A stretch of DNA of 64,000 bases from positions 784,005 to 848,004 of the forward strand of contig JAVLUZ010000169.1 of assembly GCA_036768485.1 (NCBI GenBank), given 5' to 3'. The notes under the pieces were generated by a model. That model was not told where the DNA came from and searched no databases. It worked only from the letters and a program-made list of their open reading frames with translations. Shown here in pieces: positions 43,870 to 55,252 of the stretch; within the stretch, counting starts at the first letter, position 1, and the number at the start of each line of letters is the position of its first letter. The position numbers and the translations under genes were made by a program. Origin of the DNA: Mermis nigrescens (taxonomy: Eukaryota; Nematoda; Enoplea; Mermithida; Mermithidae).

Positions 43870-44724
43870 AAGACTGTCCGATTAATTAATTAATCAATTA
43901 AGTAATGCATTTTTGTTTTACATGGATTATTTGCATATATTCTTTGAGTGGTGCATAAAAATAGGTAATAAATATGTAAATAAGAGGGGTGGACACTTGC
44001 ATGCTCGATGAACTTTCAGCTATTTTAGCTCTCTTGTTTTTTTGCGTTTAAATCCGTAGGTTAGATGTTTTATCTCTGGATGAAGTTGGCGATTCTTGAT
44101 GTACTAATATGACAGGCTGAGTTCAGTGCTTCGCGCCTGTGCTTTTTTAGCTTGCTTTAATGTTTAGTGTGCTTATGCTAGTGTACTTATGCTCAAAGTT
44201 TGGCCCTTCGCACCTATGCTTTGTATGCTTTAGTGTGTAGTACGCCCCAAATTCGGGGCTTTGCGCCTATGCTTTAAAATGTATGTTATATGAAACGTGT
44301 GCGATGATGAAGAATAGGACATGCTTGAACATACTTCATCATTGTAACGCTCGATGGCCAATACATACTAGGTTAAAGTTTATTCAAGACAAACAATATA
44401 AGGCTGGCTTTTGAACATAAATACGCCTTTTGCAATGCATGATACGTAAATTGTATGCAGGAGAAGTTCAGGTTGGCAATGGAAAAGCTTCAACAAAAGT
44501 CAGAACTAGTAAAGTTTCAACAACAGTCAGACCTATTTTGAAATAAAAAGACACTGTCACCAAGCTAAGAATATTTTTTCCTTTTTTCCCCCATCTTTGT
44601 ATAACTCAAGATCGGCGCTTTGCGCCTATACTTTAACGTGCAGTGTGTAGTACGGCCCGATTTTGGCGCTTTGCGCCTACAGGGATAGAGTCTCTATACT
44701 TAAGCGTGTGCTATGCTTAAGCAT
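43870..44724. other. Non-coding region with GGCGCTTTGCGCC words
   Basis: Four loosely repeated segments at about 44,120, 44,205, 44,255 and 44,605-44,680 share TTCGGCGCTTTGCGCCTATGCTT-like sequence with GTGTAGT. These are a diverged tandem or dispersed unit. No gene. Confidence 0.45.
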
Positions 44725-44872
44725 GGAGACTCCAGAGGATCCGGCGGAGTACTACTCCCGTCCTCCCCGTTATAACCCAAACTGTAAACTTGAACAGAAT
44801 GTATCAGATAACAGACAGAAAGATCTGGAAATGAAAACTGATAAAATAATTAATGATGATGTAAACTCTTGA
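44725..44872 (+). other. Small open frame, possible 3-prime end of a Ty3/gypsy polyprotein
   Basis: It reads METPEDPAEYYSRPPRYNPN and ends at 44,870-44,872. It is followed 120 bases later by a purine tract AAGGAGGAGGATA (44,991-45,003) and TGTGACGTGACTCATG, the arrangement of a polypurine tract and 3-prime LTR. With no second LTR in the window this stays a guess. Confidence 0.25.
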
Positions 44873-46424
44873 TGCTAACGGTCAAATGAACAAAAAGAAC
44901 GTCTTGGAGCACAAAGGGACGATGACCTTGCAACGAAGTTGCCAACCTTCGGACCATCACAAAGACAGTGATTATAAGTAAAACTTTTTTTAAGGAGGAG
45001 GATATGTGACGTGACTCATGCTTAAAATTGTTTTACTTGAGTACGTGACAAATCCTCATAAAATGTTGCTTAGATGATATATTACTTCTTAAGTAACCCC
45101 TCCGTAATCGCTTCGCTAGTCTAGGGTCGTTCTGCGCATCAGGCTCGTACAATCGCTTTATGACCAGCGCGATTACTTTACGGTTTATGATTTTAAGATA
45201 ATAAACTTGGTGATTAAGCTAGACTCAATTACACGCAACAAACCGTATTAAGAAGTCGAACTACGTAGTACAAACATTACTAAAAAGCTGGAACCCCATA
45301 ACATTACAGAGCACTTCCTTTCTACACGCACGTCTCCGCTGGTTTGACTCCGCAGATGGTTCGTGAATTGAGCGAATATAGTTAATAAGCAATTTATTTC
45401 CCTTCTACAATTATTTCATCCTGATTTTTTCCGAATTCAAATAAAATACGAATTTTTTTCAATTTGCTTCTGCTGGAACATTGCAAGGATTTTATTTTAT
45501 TTAACTCATTTCATTATTTGATTTTTTATGCTTTGTGTTGTACGTATGTTGTCAATATTTTAGCACGTTTTATCCCCAACTAGCCATACATAATATTTGA
45601 GAATTACAAATGAGGGAGAGGGTGGTATAATGTACATATATTTCGACAATGTAAAGATGTTCAAAGGGGATATAATTCAGGAAAGTTGACAAAATCACTT
45701 TTAACATAATTTTTAAATCATTAAAAATCTTTGGTTCTATAAATAAGCTTTATAAAGATTATCAATGCAGTTTATGGAAAAATGCTTTCTTCTTAATCGT
45801 TATCATTCCATTTCAATTCAAACCATTAAAAATCATTTTTCAGAGTTAAATGGTTTTTAATTAATTTTCCTCGAAACTATGCTAATAGAGGGTTACTGTA
45901 TTGACTTGATCTGAAAATCGGTCAAACTTCGGCATACCCTTTGCAGTGTAAAAGCTTAAAATTGATGCTGTATCAGGCTATTGTGTGAATCGACTCAATA
46001 TTAATAGAAATAATTTGCGCAAGCGGGCTTAAAAAAACTTAATCGTCAAATTTGACCACGCTTTTGACTGTTTGCTGGTTGGGAGGGAAATAATTGCGCA
46101 AATAGACAAATAAACAAAAAGTCCAAGGCAGCAAAATCAAATTTCAGCTGCCGCCACAACCGAAAATTGGGAAAATTTGTTTGAACTCGAAGTGCATTAG
46201 CTTCTTATATAAATATAATCATAAAGTCAATAGCCTCCGGCTATGAGAAATAACATTGAGAGAGCTTTGCAATAACTATAAATTGTTCTAGATCCAATTT
46301 AGTCAGTCCAAGTCCGATTCGACTCGATGAGCGAATTAGGCATTCTATTTTAGGAAAACTTATTCTCTATTCCTGTAATTACCAGACTGAAAGAAAACTC
46401 TTCTAGATATAACTGAGAGCGTCT
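44873..46424. other. Non-coding region, possible LTR at its start
   Basis: 45,004 to about 45,320 may be an LTR (see previous entry); it has an AATAAA-like ATAATAAACTTGG. The remainder is AT-rich with no gene or clear repeat. Confidence 0.3.
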
Positions 46425-46955
46425 ATGATAGGTTGCGCGTTAGCGCGTATCTATAATATACCTGGGTGCCCCTATGGATTCCCCTACAGCGATGACGGAG
46501 CACATCTAGAAGATGCGGTTTTTCAAAAGATAGATAATAAAAAAGAATACGCGTACTTTTTTCTTTTTTTACACTTGATACTCAACATGTAATGAGTGTG
46601 TAAAGTTAGGTGAAATGCTATAACATATACAAACCTGTGACGGTGTTCTCGCCCAGCTTGTACACAACTAGGCGTAAAAGCCTCATACATTTTAATGATA
46701 CAGAATTGTAGAGGATAAAATTGTCGCGAACTTTTAAAACTTCGCATTAATTCTTGAGTGTGAGTCTTAAGAGTGTTCAAATCTGGGCTTAAAAGACAGA
46801 TTTCGGTCGAGTTTTCATCTTCTTTATGTCTGCCATCAATAACTCCGGTTTTGAGTCGCGAAAAAAGTTTCAGATAGAAAAGTATTGTTTTTAAGTACTA
46901 CACGTAGAACTTAACCGCTTTCGTGCAAAGCTGTTTAAATTTTCAACTCTACCGT
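46425..46955 (+). repeat. Hairpin/GTGTAAA repeat family, copy G3
   Basis: Starts at the hairpin GGTTGCGCGTTAGCGCGTATC, continues with GCGGTTTTTC and ACACTTGATACTCAACATG-type words shared with G1 and the reverse of G2, then GTTTTCATCTTCTTTATGTCTG, shared with the reverse of 54.8 kb. Confidence 0.6.
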
Positions 46956-46957
46956 TG

Positions 46958-47314
46958 GACGATAAAACACGTTGTTATCTTCTTTTAAATTGTCGATATC
47001 TCCAATAATGAATTGGGTCGCGCTTTCTATTCTAAAAATAAAAAAAGACGATAAAACACGTTTTTATCTTCTTTTAATTTGTCGGTATCTCGAATTATGA
47101 ATTGGGTCGTGCTTTCTATTCTAAAAATAAAAAAGGACGATTAAACGCCATTTTATCTTCTTTTAGTTTGTCGATATCTCAAATTATGAATTGGGTTGTG
47201 CTTTCTATTCTAAACTTAAGAAAAGAAGGACAAGACACGTTTTTATCTTCTTTTAGTTTGTCGATATCTCCAATTATGAATCGGGTCGTGCTTTCTATTC
47301 TAAAAATAAAGAAC
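46958..47314. repeat. ~89-bp tandem repeat, four copies
   Basis: Copies begin near 46,958, 47,047, 47,136 and 47,227. Each has ATCTTCTTTTA-x-TTTGTCGATATCTC, ATGAATTGGGTCGTGCTTTC and a TATTCTAAA-x-ATAA end. Confidence 0.9.
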
Positions 47315-48375
47315 ATATCAAGATTTAAGCTTCGCACTCGGACGCTTTTCTTTAAACACAATACAGAGTTAGGTGCTTGAAATATAATTAGGCTTGAGTC
47401 TGGCTTATACCTGACTCCAATAGTTAAAGAGACGAGGCCAAAACTACGTCCGGTATAAGCTATGTGCAGGTTTACGCCAATCTCAAGTAATGCCTATGTT
47501 AAAACATACCGAACAACAAAATTGAGCGCAATATTTATGAAAAATTTTTTAAAATTTATAAAATTCATCATAAACAGGTTTAGGCCTGATTTGAGCCGAA
47601 ATTATTGAGACTGGACTCATGGTCATTTACTTGCGTCCGTCATTACTAGCTCGACTCGGCTCTTTGTGCGATTATAGCTACATAAATTTATGCGTATTAA
47701 AACAAATAAGTGTAGAGTAATTTTAATACGTATTGCTGTTCTTAAGCTTATATGGATTAAGCAATCTCATGATATTTAGCGAATTTTCAATAACAATTAA
47801 CCTTCTTTTTCGCTAATTTCTAAAATTTTAGAGATTTTTCGAGAGTTAGTAGTGCTGATTTCGCCACATCTGATCAAAGCTAGTGTTTTTCCTACACAAA
47901 TCATAGAAGTTACGAGATTTTATTGAAATTCGGCGTCAATTTTTTAAAAATATCAAGTAATTTTAGACAACGAACAACGCCAAAAAGGTTGTTGTACGCT
48001 AAATGACTTTTTGGAACCATTCGAATTGTCTTATTGAAATCGCAGTACCGATCCCCTAAGCAATCCTAAATATGTCAATAAAAGCATGCCAACTTTTGGC
48101 AGCAACGGGATTCCATAAGTCTGCATAGAACCAAAAATCATGAAAAACATGTCAAAAATTCAATTATAGGGTCTACTGTAATCTGCGTAGGGTATTTTGA
48201 ATTTTCGAGAAGCCTAAAGCCCACACCAATGTGTAGTTAGAAATGTTTTTATTATTGACTGCATTGTGCGCAAGTACCTTAAAGTTTTGAAATACTATTA
48301 AATTAGTAAAGATGTAAAAAATTCAAGATAAATTAGCGCCTCCCTTCTTTTTCAGAATTCTGACGGCAAGCTTTT
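47315..48375. other. Non-coding region upstream of receptor gene
   Basis: A relative of the AAGCCTGGCTTAA foldback sequence is at about 47,385-47,600, and a piece of the AAAATTCAATT/TCTACTGTAATCT repeat at 48,140-48,230. The receptor promoter must lie near 48.2-48.37 kb but no element was recognised. Confidence 0.45.
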
Positions 48376-48692
48376 ATGGCCAATTTCACAATTTTATCAT
48401 CGTCGATTTTCCAAACGTATTCCAATGTGACAACATCGCACGCTAGTGGATTAAGCGGAATGGGCGTCGGAAAAATATTAGGAATTATCCATGGTTTAGT
48501 ATGCTTCGTTGGATTGGCTCTGAATCTGCTCTGCGCCACAATAATTATCACTGATAAACGACTAAACACCACGTCCTATTACACGATCGTCAACGCTAAT
48601 GTTTCGAGTGGTCTCTGCGCGATTTTACTGAATATTTGCATACTTTATAGACAGCATGCGGTCGATGGGAATTCGCAATTTTCCGTGACTAG
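48376..48692 (+). CDS. Seven-transmembrane receptor, first exon (TM1-TM2)
   Basis: The exon starts MANFTILSSS; NFT and NVT give two N-glycosylation sites in a short outside tail. TM1 is GIIHGLVCFVGLALNLLCATII with the class-A-like N; TM2 follows as TIVNANVSSGLCAILLNICIL. The frame leads into a consensus donor, AG then GTAAGT at 48,693-48,698. The second exon is the frame ending at 50,104, so this is probably one gene with an intron of about 0.75 kb. The subfamily is unknown; it is likely a chemosensory or peptide-type receptor in the plasma membrane (inference). Confidence 0.7.
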
Positions 48693-49465
48693 GTAAGTCG
48701 TAGGAAACGTTATATGATGTTACGATTACATGTGCAAAGATTTTAGGCCAAAAATACTAAATTGAGAAAAGCAATATATTGAGACCGATGACCTGTAATA
48801 CATTATGTTCTAATCTGCTCGTTTTCGACCATTTGAAAGAATTAAATGTATGAAAAACTGACGAATAAACTATATGGAAATATTGGGTCTATTGTTTTGT
48901 TGTTGTTTCAGAATAAGGAGTCATGCGTTTACATGAGCAGGAACCAAGTTCCGACTGCATTGGGGGGAGAAGGGCAAAAAATTATCAAATCAAAAATATT
49001 GTATACTTTGTGTGTAAGTGCAAGAGCAAAAGACGCTATTTTTCGCGTTTTGTACATCTCTATTCATTGATCAGCAAATCGTAACATAAATAAACGGAAA
49101 TATCCCAGGAAGTTCTATTCTGAGGAGGCGGAGGTTTCTTGAATTTTGGGAGGGAACCTAAATCAAGAAACCCAACGTCTAGACATGCAAGTGGAGGTTT
49201 TAGGGGGGTTCTAGACCTTCGGAATAAAAAAAGGAAAACTTTGTGAAAAATTAGGCAAAGTGAAGGCCGAAAATGACGAAAATTTGAAAATTACATCCAA
49301 ACATACTTTGACCAGAAACTGCGGAGTAACGGAGTTTTAACGCTGTTTTAGAATTAACAGCAGTTTTTGAGGTCATTTTGGCCCCAGAAAGTTCACTAAT
49401 TGCCTCCCCCAGACCGGCTGAGCCCCCAGATCGGTCATGCGGTGCATATATACCCACTCTCCATG
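48693..49465 (+). other. Putative receptor intron
   Basis: Donor GTAAGT at its start. The acceptor was not fixed, but the sequence down to about 49,455 belongs to the dispersed AAAATGACCTCAAAAACTG repeat (reversed, 49,215-49,455), so the exon must begin after it. Confidence 0.45.
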
Positions 49466-50104
49466 TGTTCCCGCGTAATATCGATTCCATTAAGGCGTAT
49501 ATTGGAAGCTGTCTACTTGGGCTTCTTCGCGGCCGACGCCTACTTCAACGCACTGCTGGCGGCCATCCGTTGCGACCTGATTGCGAAAAGCAAGTGGTTG
49601 CGCGCATCGTGCCGTTTCACGCAACCGATCGTAAAAAGAATCGTGGTCGGCTCATGGGCCTTGGCCGCCGTTTGGGCCGGTTCCTTAGCCGGCTTGCGTC
49701 TGGCCCTGGGCCAAAAGCAATATTTGGAGGCCTTGTTCCAATCTTACGTCGGATTCGCCGTAAACATAGGCTTATTATGCGTTGTTTTGCTGGGTCTGAA
49801 CGCTTGCACGATTCGTCAGATGTTCAAAATGAAAATCGCCGTGTCGTACGTGAACAACTCGCGTCGTCAAGGTTCGTCGTCGGTGGAGAAAAAATTCGTG
49901 ATCGCTTGCCTGATCACAACTTCGATCGTGGCCGTAGAATGCGTCTTGTGGTTGGTTGAGAATTTCGCGGCAATGGACCATTTTTGCCCATCGGTGGTAT
50001 TTTTGATCGCTTTGCTGACTTTGCACCACGCGCTTTATCCGCTCGTATTTATCGTTAGTAATTCTTTGATGATCGGCAAAATTCGTCATGTTTTCAAATG
50101 TTGA
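49466..50104 (+). CDS. Seven-transmembrane receptor, last exon (TM3-TM7)
   Basis: After the repeat the frame reads ISIPLRRILEAVYLGFFAADAYFNALLAAIRC (TM3), IVVGSWALAAVWAGSLAGL (TM4), YVGFAVNIGLLCVVLLGL (TM5), FVIACLITTSIVAVECVLWL (TM6) and VVFLIALLTLHHALYPLVFI (TM7), then a short tail NSLMIGKIRHVFKC. It has no DRY motif; AIRC takes its place. This is the most complete member of the family in the window and looks functional. G/C-richer codons than the surroundings support coding. Confidence 0.7.
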   Translation, partial: CSRVISIPLRRILEAVYLGFFAADAYFNALLAAIRCDLIAKSKWLRASCRFTQPIVKRIVVGSWALAAVWAGSLAGLRLALGQKQYLEALFQSYVGFAVNIGLLCVVLLGLNACTIRQMFKMKIAVSYVNNSRRQGSSSVEKKFVIACLITTSIVAVECVLWLVENFAAMDHFCPSVVFLIALLTLHHALYPLVFIVSNSLMIGKIRHVFKC

Positions 50105-51125
50105 CTGAAGTTGCAATAGAATTATAGGCTGGGAAGGGGGTCGTCGGATGGGACCAAGTCACCAAAAATATCCCCAAAAATTAAATTCTGGGGTGCATCG
50201 ATTTCTGTGGGAGTTTCAGATTCAGGGGGTAGATCCCTTACACTCCTGTCTACATAGGACTTGTGTAAACTTTTCGCGCGTAACAGTCGATCATAAATGA
50301 AAAGAATAAAGAAAACTTAAAACCATGGAAAGGAATGATGAACGAACATTAATTAGAAGATTAAAAGAATAATTTCTGCTTGCCGTAGTGTGAGTCGTGC
50401 GGGAACCTACATTAAGTTTAATATAATATCGCCTCGATCCTTTATTCGTGCTGATTAATTATAGTGGGTTAAAAGTATACCTTGATAGAAAATTAAAATA
50501 CGGTAAAATATTTTTCTAAATAAAATAGTTTGGCTTAAATGCGAAAAGATTCTAATTGTGTTCTGGCTCTAGCCAGATGGAGGATTTATAGAAGGTGTGG
50601 ATATTTGTTTTTTACAAAAGAATCATCTATCCTTCAGCAAAATACATTTAAGACTTAACAAAAACTTCGAAATTCGTGCGCCTGTTTAATATTATATTTT
50701 AAACATTTCGTCGTAATTATTCATTCAGCGCATAATTAAATATGCTAATCCGATGCAATACGTTTTTGTGAGCGATTCCTATATTATTTAAATATACATA
50801 CACAAACAATGTAGGTACATACACGAATGTGTTCCTAGTGCCACATTCCGATGCACGAAATTTTATCCAAATTTAATGTACCAATGTATGTATTTACGAG
50901 GTATGTACCTGCGACCGGCCAGATATGCACTTGAGGGGTTCGAGGGCCTAGATGCCCAAGAAAAGAAAGCTTGCGGTTGATTCGTGGGTTTACATCTCCC
51001 ACGAGGACAAAAACGTAAAAGTTTTTTTGGAAAAACAAGGCAAGATTAAGGTGGAAATCGGACAAAAATACAAAGTATTTCGAAAGTGGAATCTGGAATC
51101 GACCATATCCTGTCAATTATAATAG
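50105..51125. other. Non-coding region after receptor gene
   Basis: The AAAAATTAAATTCTGG repeat occurs at 50,150-50,260. The rest is AT-rich. A 93-codon minus frame at 50,835-51,116 has no recognisable homology. Confidence 0.45.
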
Positions 51126-52425
51126 TACTAGCAAGAAAAAATGCTCCGATGGAACAAAAAAGGTAGAATATACTTGGAACAAAGAATTATCAAGGACGTA
51201 AAAGGAGGGGACTAGAAAAAGCTCCTATCTACAAATGTCACAAAATTTGCTAAAACTCAGAAATTTCCTAAACAAAGAAAAAATGAAAGTAAGTAAATCA
51301 AAGAAAAAACCTACCTGTGCCTAAAACTGCAAGATCTGCTAAAAATCAGACTTTCCATAAGCAACGCAAAAATCGAAGTATATTCTGCGGCCTGCAGAAG
51401 AAAGCAACATCCTGTCGAACAAAGATAAAACATTGGGCTAGATAACTGAACCACTCACTCTGCAAAAGCAGATATCGCCATAGCTGAGCAGCGCCATGTT
51501 GCAATATTTTTCTGGATCAAAAAATAGTAATTATGGTATGTTGGAAAAACGGCAATTTTAGACGTTTCTGATTGAACACTGGTGCATACCCCTAACCTCC
51601 CATGCCTAATGGTTATCAGTTTACATGGGCAGGAATGAAATCCGGGTGGTCTGGTGGGATTAAACGCCAGAAGAGTACTGAATGGACGCATGCATTATAT
51701 AGAAATCACAGTCTTTCGTTGCGGTATCGCAAATAATCATAGGATATAACTTTTTGTAATATTTATCTAGCCACAATATCAAATAAATTAACGTTGCAAG
51801 TGATTGGCAAAAACGCAGATTTAAGATTTATTTTATAAGCTTTATATTAAGCATTGGACACCATACCTGGACGTAGGGGGTTTGGGGAGTATGCACCCCA
51901 AGGCAAAATACCCAACAAGAAAACGCAAATACCCAACAATACCTCCAGAATTCAATTTTTTAAATCTTTCTGCTCTTTTTGGGTTTTTTTGGTAGGTACC
52001 AATAGATAGAGCTCGACAAGAAACGTTCGAAAATGGTGTTTTCTTCGCCATAGCACTATTTTTAAGGCCAATATTCCAATTTGAAAATCCTCCTCAGAAT
52101 TTTGGAACCGCCCACTGTATGGTGGATAATATGAGAAGGTTCACCTATTTTTTTCAGAGGCCGCAGAATATACTACGATTTTTGCGTTGCTTAGAAAAAG
52201 TCTGATTTTTAGCAGATCTTGCAGTTTTAGGCACAGGTAGGTTTTTTCTTTGATTTACTTACTTTCATTTTTTCTTTGTTTAGGAAATTTCTGAGTTTTA
52301 GCAAATTTTGTGACATTTGTAGATAGGAGCTTTTTCTAGTCTTCTCCTTATACGTCCTTGATAATTCTTTGTTCCAAGTATATTCTACCTTTTTTTGTTC
52401 CATTGGAGCATTTTTTCTTGCTAGT
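51126..52425. mobile_element. Inverted-repeat element F3, with nested hAT element
   Basis: Outer arms TACTAGCAAGAAAAAATGCTCC and reverse CTTGCTAGTA. Each arm is about 270 bp, longer than in F1/F2, with a partial internal repetition of the AAATCGAAGTATATTCTGCGG end. The interior holds the hAT-type element at 51,862-52,121. Confidence 0.8.
51862..52121 (+). mobile_element. Non-autonomous hAT element inside F3
   Basis: It runs from CATACCTGGACGTAGG to CCCACTGTATG. The target duplication is poor (five of eight), so it is old. Confidence 0.75.
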
Positions 52426-52439
52426 ACCCAACTTTTTCT

Positions 52440-52705
52440 TAACAAAAAATGGTAGTTAATCCTATCTTTGTCAGTGTTTTAGCGAATGTCATTAGGTACT
52501 GCTTCCATCTTAGCAATTTATACTTGCATTGTGTATGAATTATATTCCGACTCCGCGCGTTTGCAATATTATTTAGCTGAAGTTCGAAGCAGCATTATTT
52601 TCTGTGCTCAAGCTGGAATTCACTTATCGCTTCTGATCGTTGCTTACTTCGACCATGATGCAACTTCAACAAATAATCTAACGTTTTGTCATTTTACTTC
52701 TCGCT
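52440..52705 (+). pseudogene. Possible receptor exon (TM2-TM3-like)
   Basis: A frame with GTASILAIYTCIVYELYS and SSIIFCAQAGIHLSLLIVAYFDH gives two membrane-length hydrophobic stretches in an order like TM2-TM3 of the family at 48.4-50.1 kb, but key residues do not align convincingly and no splice sites were fixed. It may be a diverged or decayed member. Confidence 0.3.
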
Positions 52706-53400
52706 GACTCTTATTTAGTCCGATAAAGTTGACTGCCCGCAGCAATGAACTGGCTAATGGACCTAAGAAACACACATTTCAAAGTAAAATGCATGCGTCG
52801 TTCAAGTGGCAACATTATTTTTTGGCTAGGTATGTCACAAAGTCAGCCAAGTCAATATTTATAAGTGTAGGTATGCAAACAGTCAAGTCTGATGTACCTA
52901 TATCAGGAAAACCCCACCAAAAACCCCCAAAAACCCATCAAAAACCCCAAACACCCACGAAAACCCCGAAATCCAAAACGCAAAATTTTCAAATCTGGGT
53001 TTTTGCCAGCCCTGATCGGGTCGGGTTGTCGGGCCTCGACTTTTCATCTCTACCTAGTAGCGCTTAATCCTTTATCTCTTGCTGTAGGAAAATTTTGTAG
53101 ACCAATTTTAGCCTTGAAGGCTGCGAGAAAGTTGCATGAGAAGCAGTAGTCGCTATATTCCATTCGCATTCGCTCAACTCACTCTATCAATACCCGCATT
53201 AACACTACGTACTGTAATTAAGCTTATTCAACAAGTCAAAGAACGACAAATCAATTACCTGCGGATCAAAGCATTTATGATAAATTTACACATGTATGAT
53301 AACGTAAACAACACTTATAACAATTTCTAAAGCAAACCATTATGAATGCGGAGCAACATGCATGAATAACAATTTTTGAATCACTGTACTCAAAAAACTG
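52706..53400. other. Non-coding, with A/C-rich low-complexity patch
   Basis: 52,910-52,990 is rich in AAAACCCC-like words and is followed by GGGTCGGGTTGTCGGG. No gene supported. Confidence 0.45.
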
Positions 53401-55252
53401 AAGTGGCTTTAGCTGAAGCAACAATCATAATATTGTACCTAACAATTACATGACACATGAATGTTTACTTTTCAAAACTATATTACTGTAGGCAATTTTT
53501 CAATCACTTCTGTGGTCACTTGATAATGAGCTGAAAATTGATTCTCATGCAAGGCTCTAGGTCAAAAGTTCATATGCAGTGTTTACTTACATACACAGAA
53601 TGCACAGAAGATTTTAGTCGGATTCGTAAATCTGATATTACGCGGATATAACAATCAACATTTATAAAGACATCACGTCTCCAAAATGGTCTGATGACAA
53701 ATTGACATTAGGTGTAAAACAGTTTACACCACTGTTGTGTAAAAAATGTGTCTAACCGACTTCTCACACTTGATTTCTTAAAAATTTCTAGTCATAAGGA
53801 AAAAATTAGGTTTCCGCAAGGCTCTAAAACGAAGATTAATATGTAGTGTAAACGATATGTTAACACCTAGTGTAAAAAAGATTTTAGTCAGAATCGTAAT
53901 TTTAATATTGCTTCGATATTACGACCAACTTTTATGAAAATAGTAAGTCTCCATAATGTCGTAAGGATAAATTAACATTGCTTTAAACCACTTTACTGTA
54001 CTGTTGAGTGTAAACATACGCGCAAAAATTGCGTATCGAATTTGGTTTCATGTTTATTTACAGACTTGAGAATCATGTCCCTGACTCATAACCGGAGAAG
54101 CTGGCAGAAAGAAACAAGACAGAAACATGTTTAAAGCACCCCATTCTCGACTTTACACTCGCTTAATGTTGGTTTAGACATACGCGATTCGCTATGACAT
54201 ACACCCCATATAAGGCACTTTATTTTTATTCTATTGGACCTATCCTGACTTCTGAAAGGAGAAAGTGGCGAACAAAACCCAAACAAAGACATATTTTCCA
54301 TCATTCAGAACTTTGTAACCTTTAAAAATCCGTACTGTATTCCCCATTGAGTGTAAAGAAATTCGGTTTGGTACAGTTTGTAGCTTTCGAGTCGTAGTAC
54401 GTTTCTATGTGCAAAAATTCTGTTGCAAAAATTATTTGATATGATTTACCAATCACAATTGGGGAAAAAACGTTTTTTTCGCTCATTTTTCACGTCTGAT
54501 TTCAAACTTTACACCCCCATAAATAACTCAATATTGCGTTTTTTTGAACGCGGTTTGCTGCGACGTGTAGCCCCTAGAAGCTGCTTGATTACTGTTATAC
54601 TCATTTTAGCTTGACTCATAAGCGGAAAAAGCTGGCAGAGAATTCTTAGCTAAAATCTGTTTTTTACACTATCGACTAGAGTGTAAACTTTAAACCCCAG
54701 GGCCTAACTCCCTATTGAGCGTAGAAAACTCTGCTTGTAAGCAGATTGTAGCCCTTGATCCGCTCTACATTTCTGTCAGAAAATATTTTTAAAAACTCAT
54801 AACCGGACTTAGTATCAGACATAAACAAGTTGAAAACTCGACCAAAATGTGCTTTTTCACCCCCAGATTTTCGCACTCATTACACTCCCATTCGAGAACT
54901 AATGCGAATTTCAACAAACAAAAAAAATAATTTGGAGCATCCCTTCCTCTACAAATCTGTGCCATTAATTTATTTGAGGAGTCGATACTGAGTTGTCCAC
55001 ATGCCGCCTAAAAAACCTCCCAAAATTTATCCTATGTTACAACGTTACACAAAAACTTTACACCTTCTTTACACAGCCAGTCTTGAGTTTCAAAGAAAAA
55101 CAAAAAAACATGGGCAGCGAATTTTTTTATTATCTATCTTTTAAAAAAAAACCGCACCTTCTAGATGTGTCCTGTTATAGCTGTAGGGGGTGCACAGGTG
55201 TTGGGGTACCCGAGTATATTATAGGTACGCGCTAACGCGCTACCTATGATGA
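53400..55252 (-). repeat. Hairpin/GTGTAAA repeat family, long copy G4
   Basis: A diverged copy of G2, ending at the hairpin GGTACGCGCTAACGCGCTACC (55,223-55,244). Shared landmarks: CATAACCGGAGAAGCTGGCAG, AAAAAACCGCACCTTCTAGA and repeated GTGTAAA/TTTACAC words. Confidence 0.65.

Noticed and set aside
49378..49959. 193-codon plus-strand frame
   Set aside because: Overlaps the receptor last exon in another frame, has Arg-rich low-complexity content and no membrane pattern.
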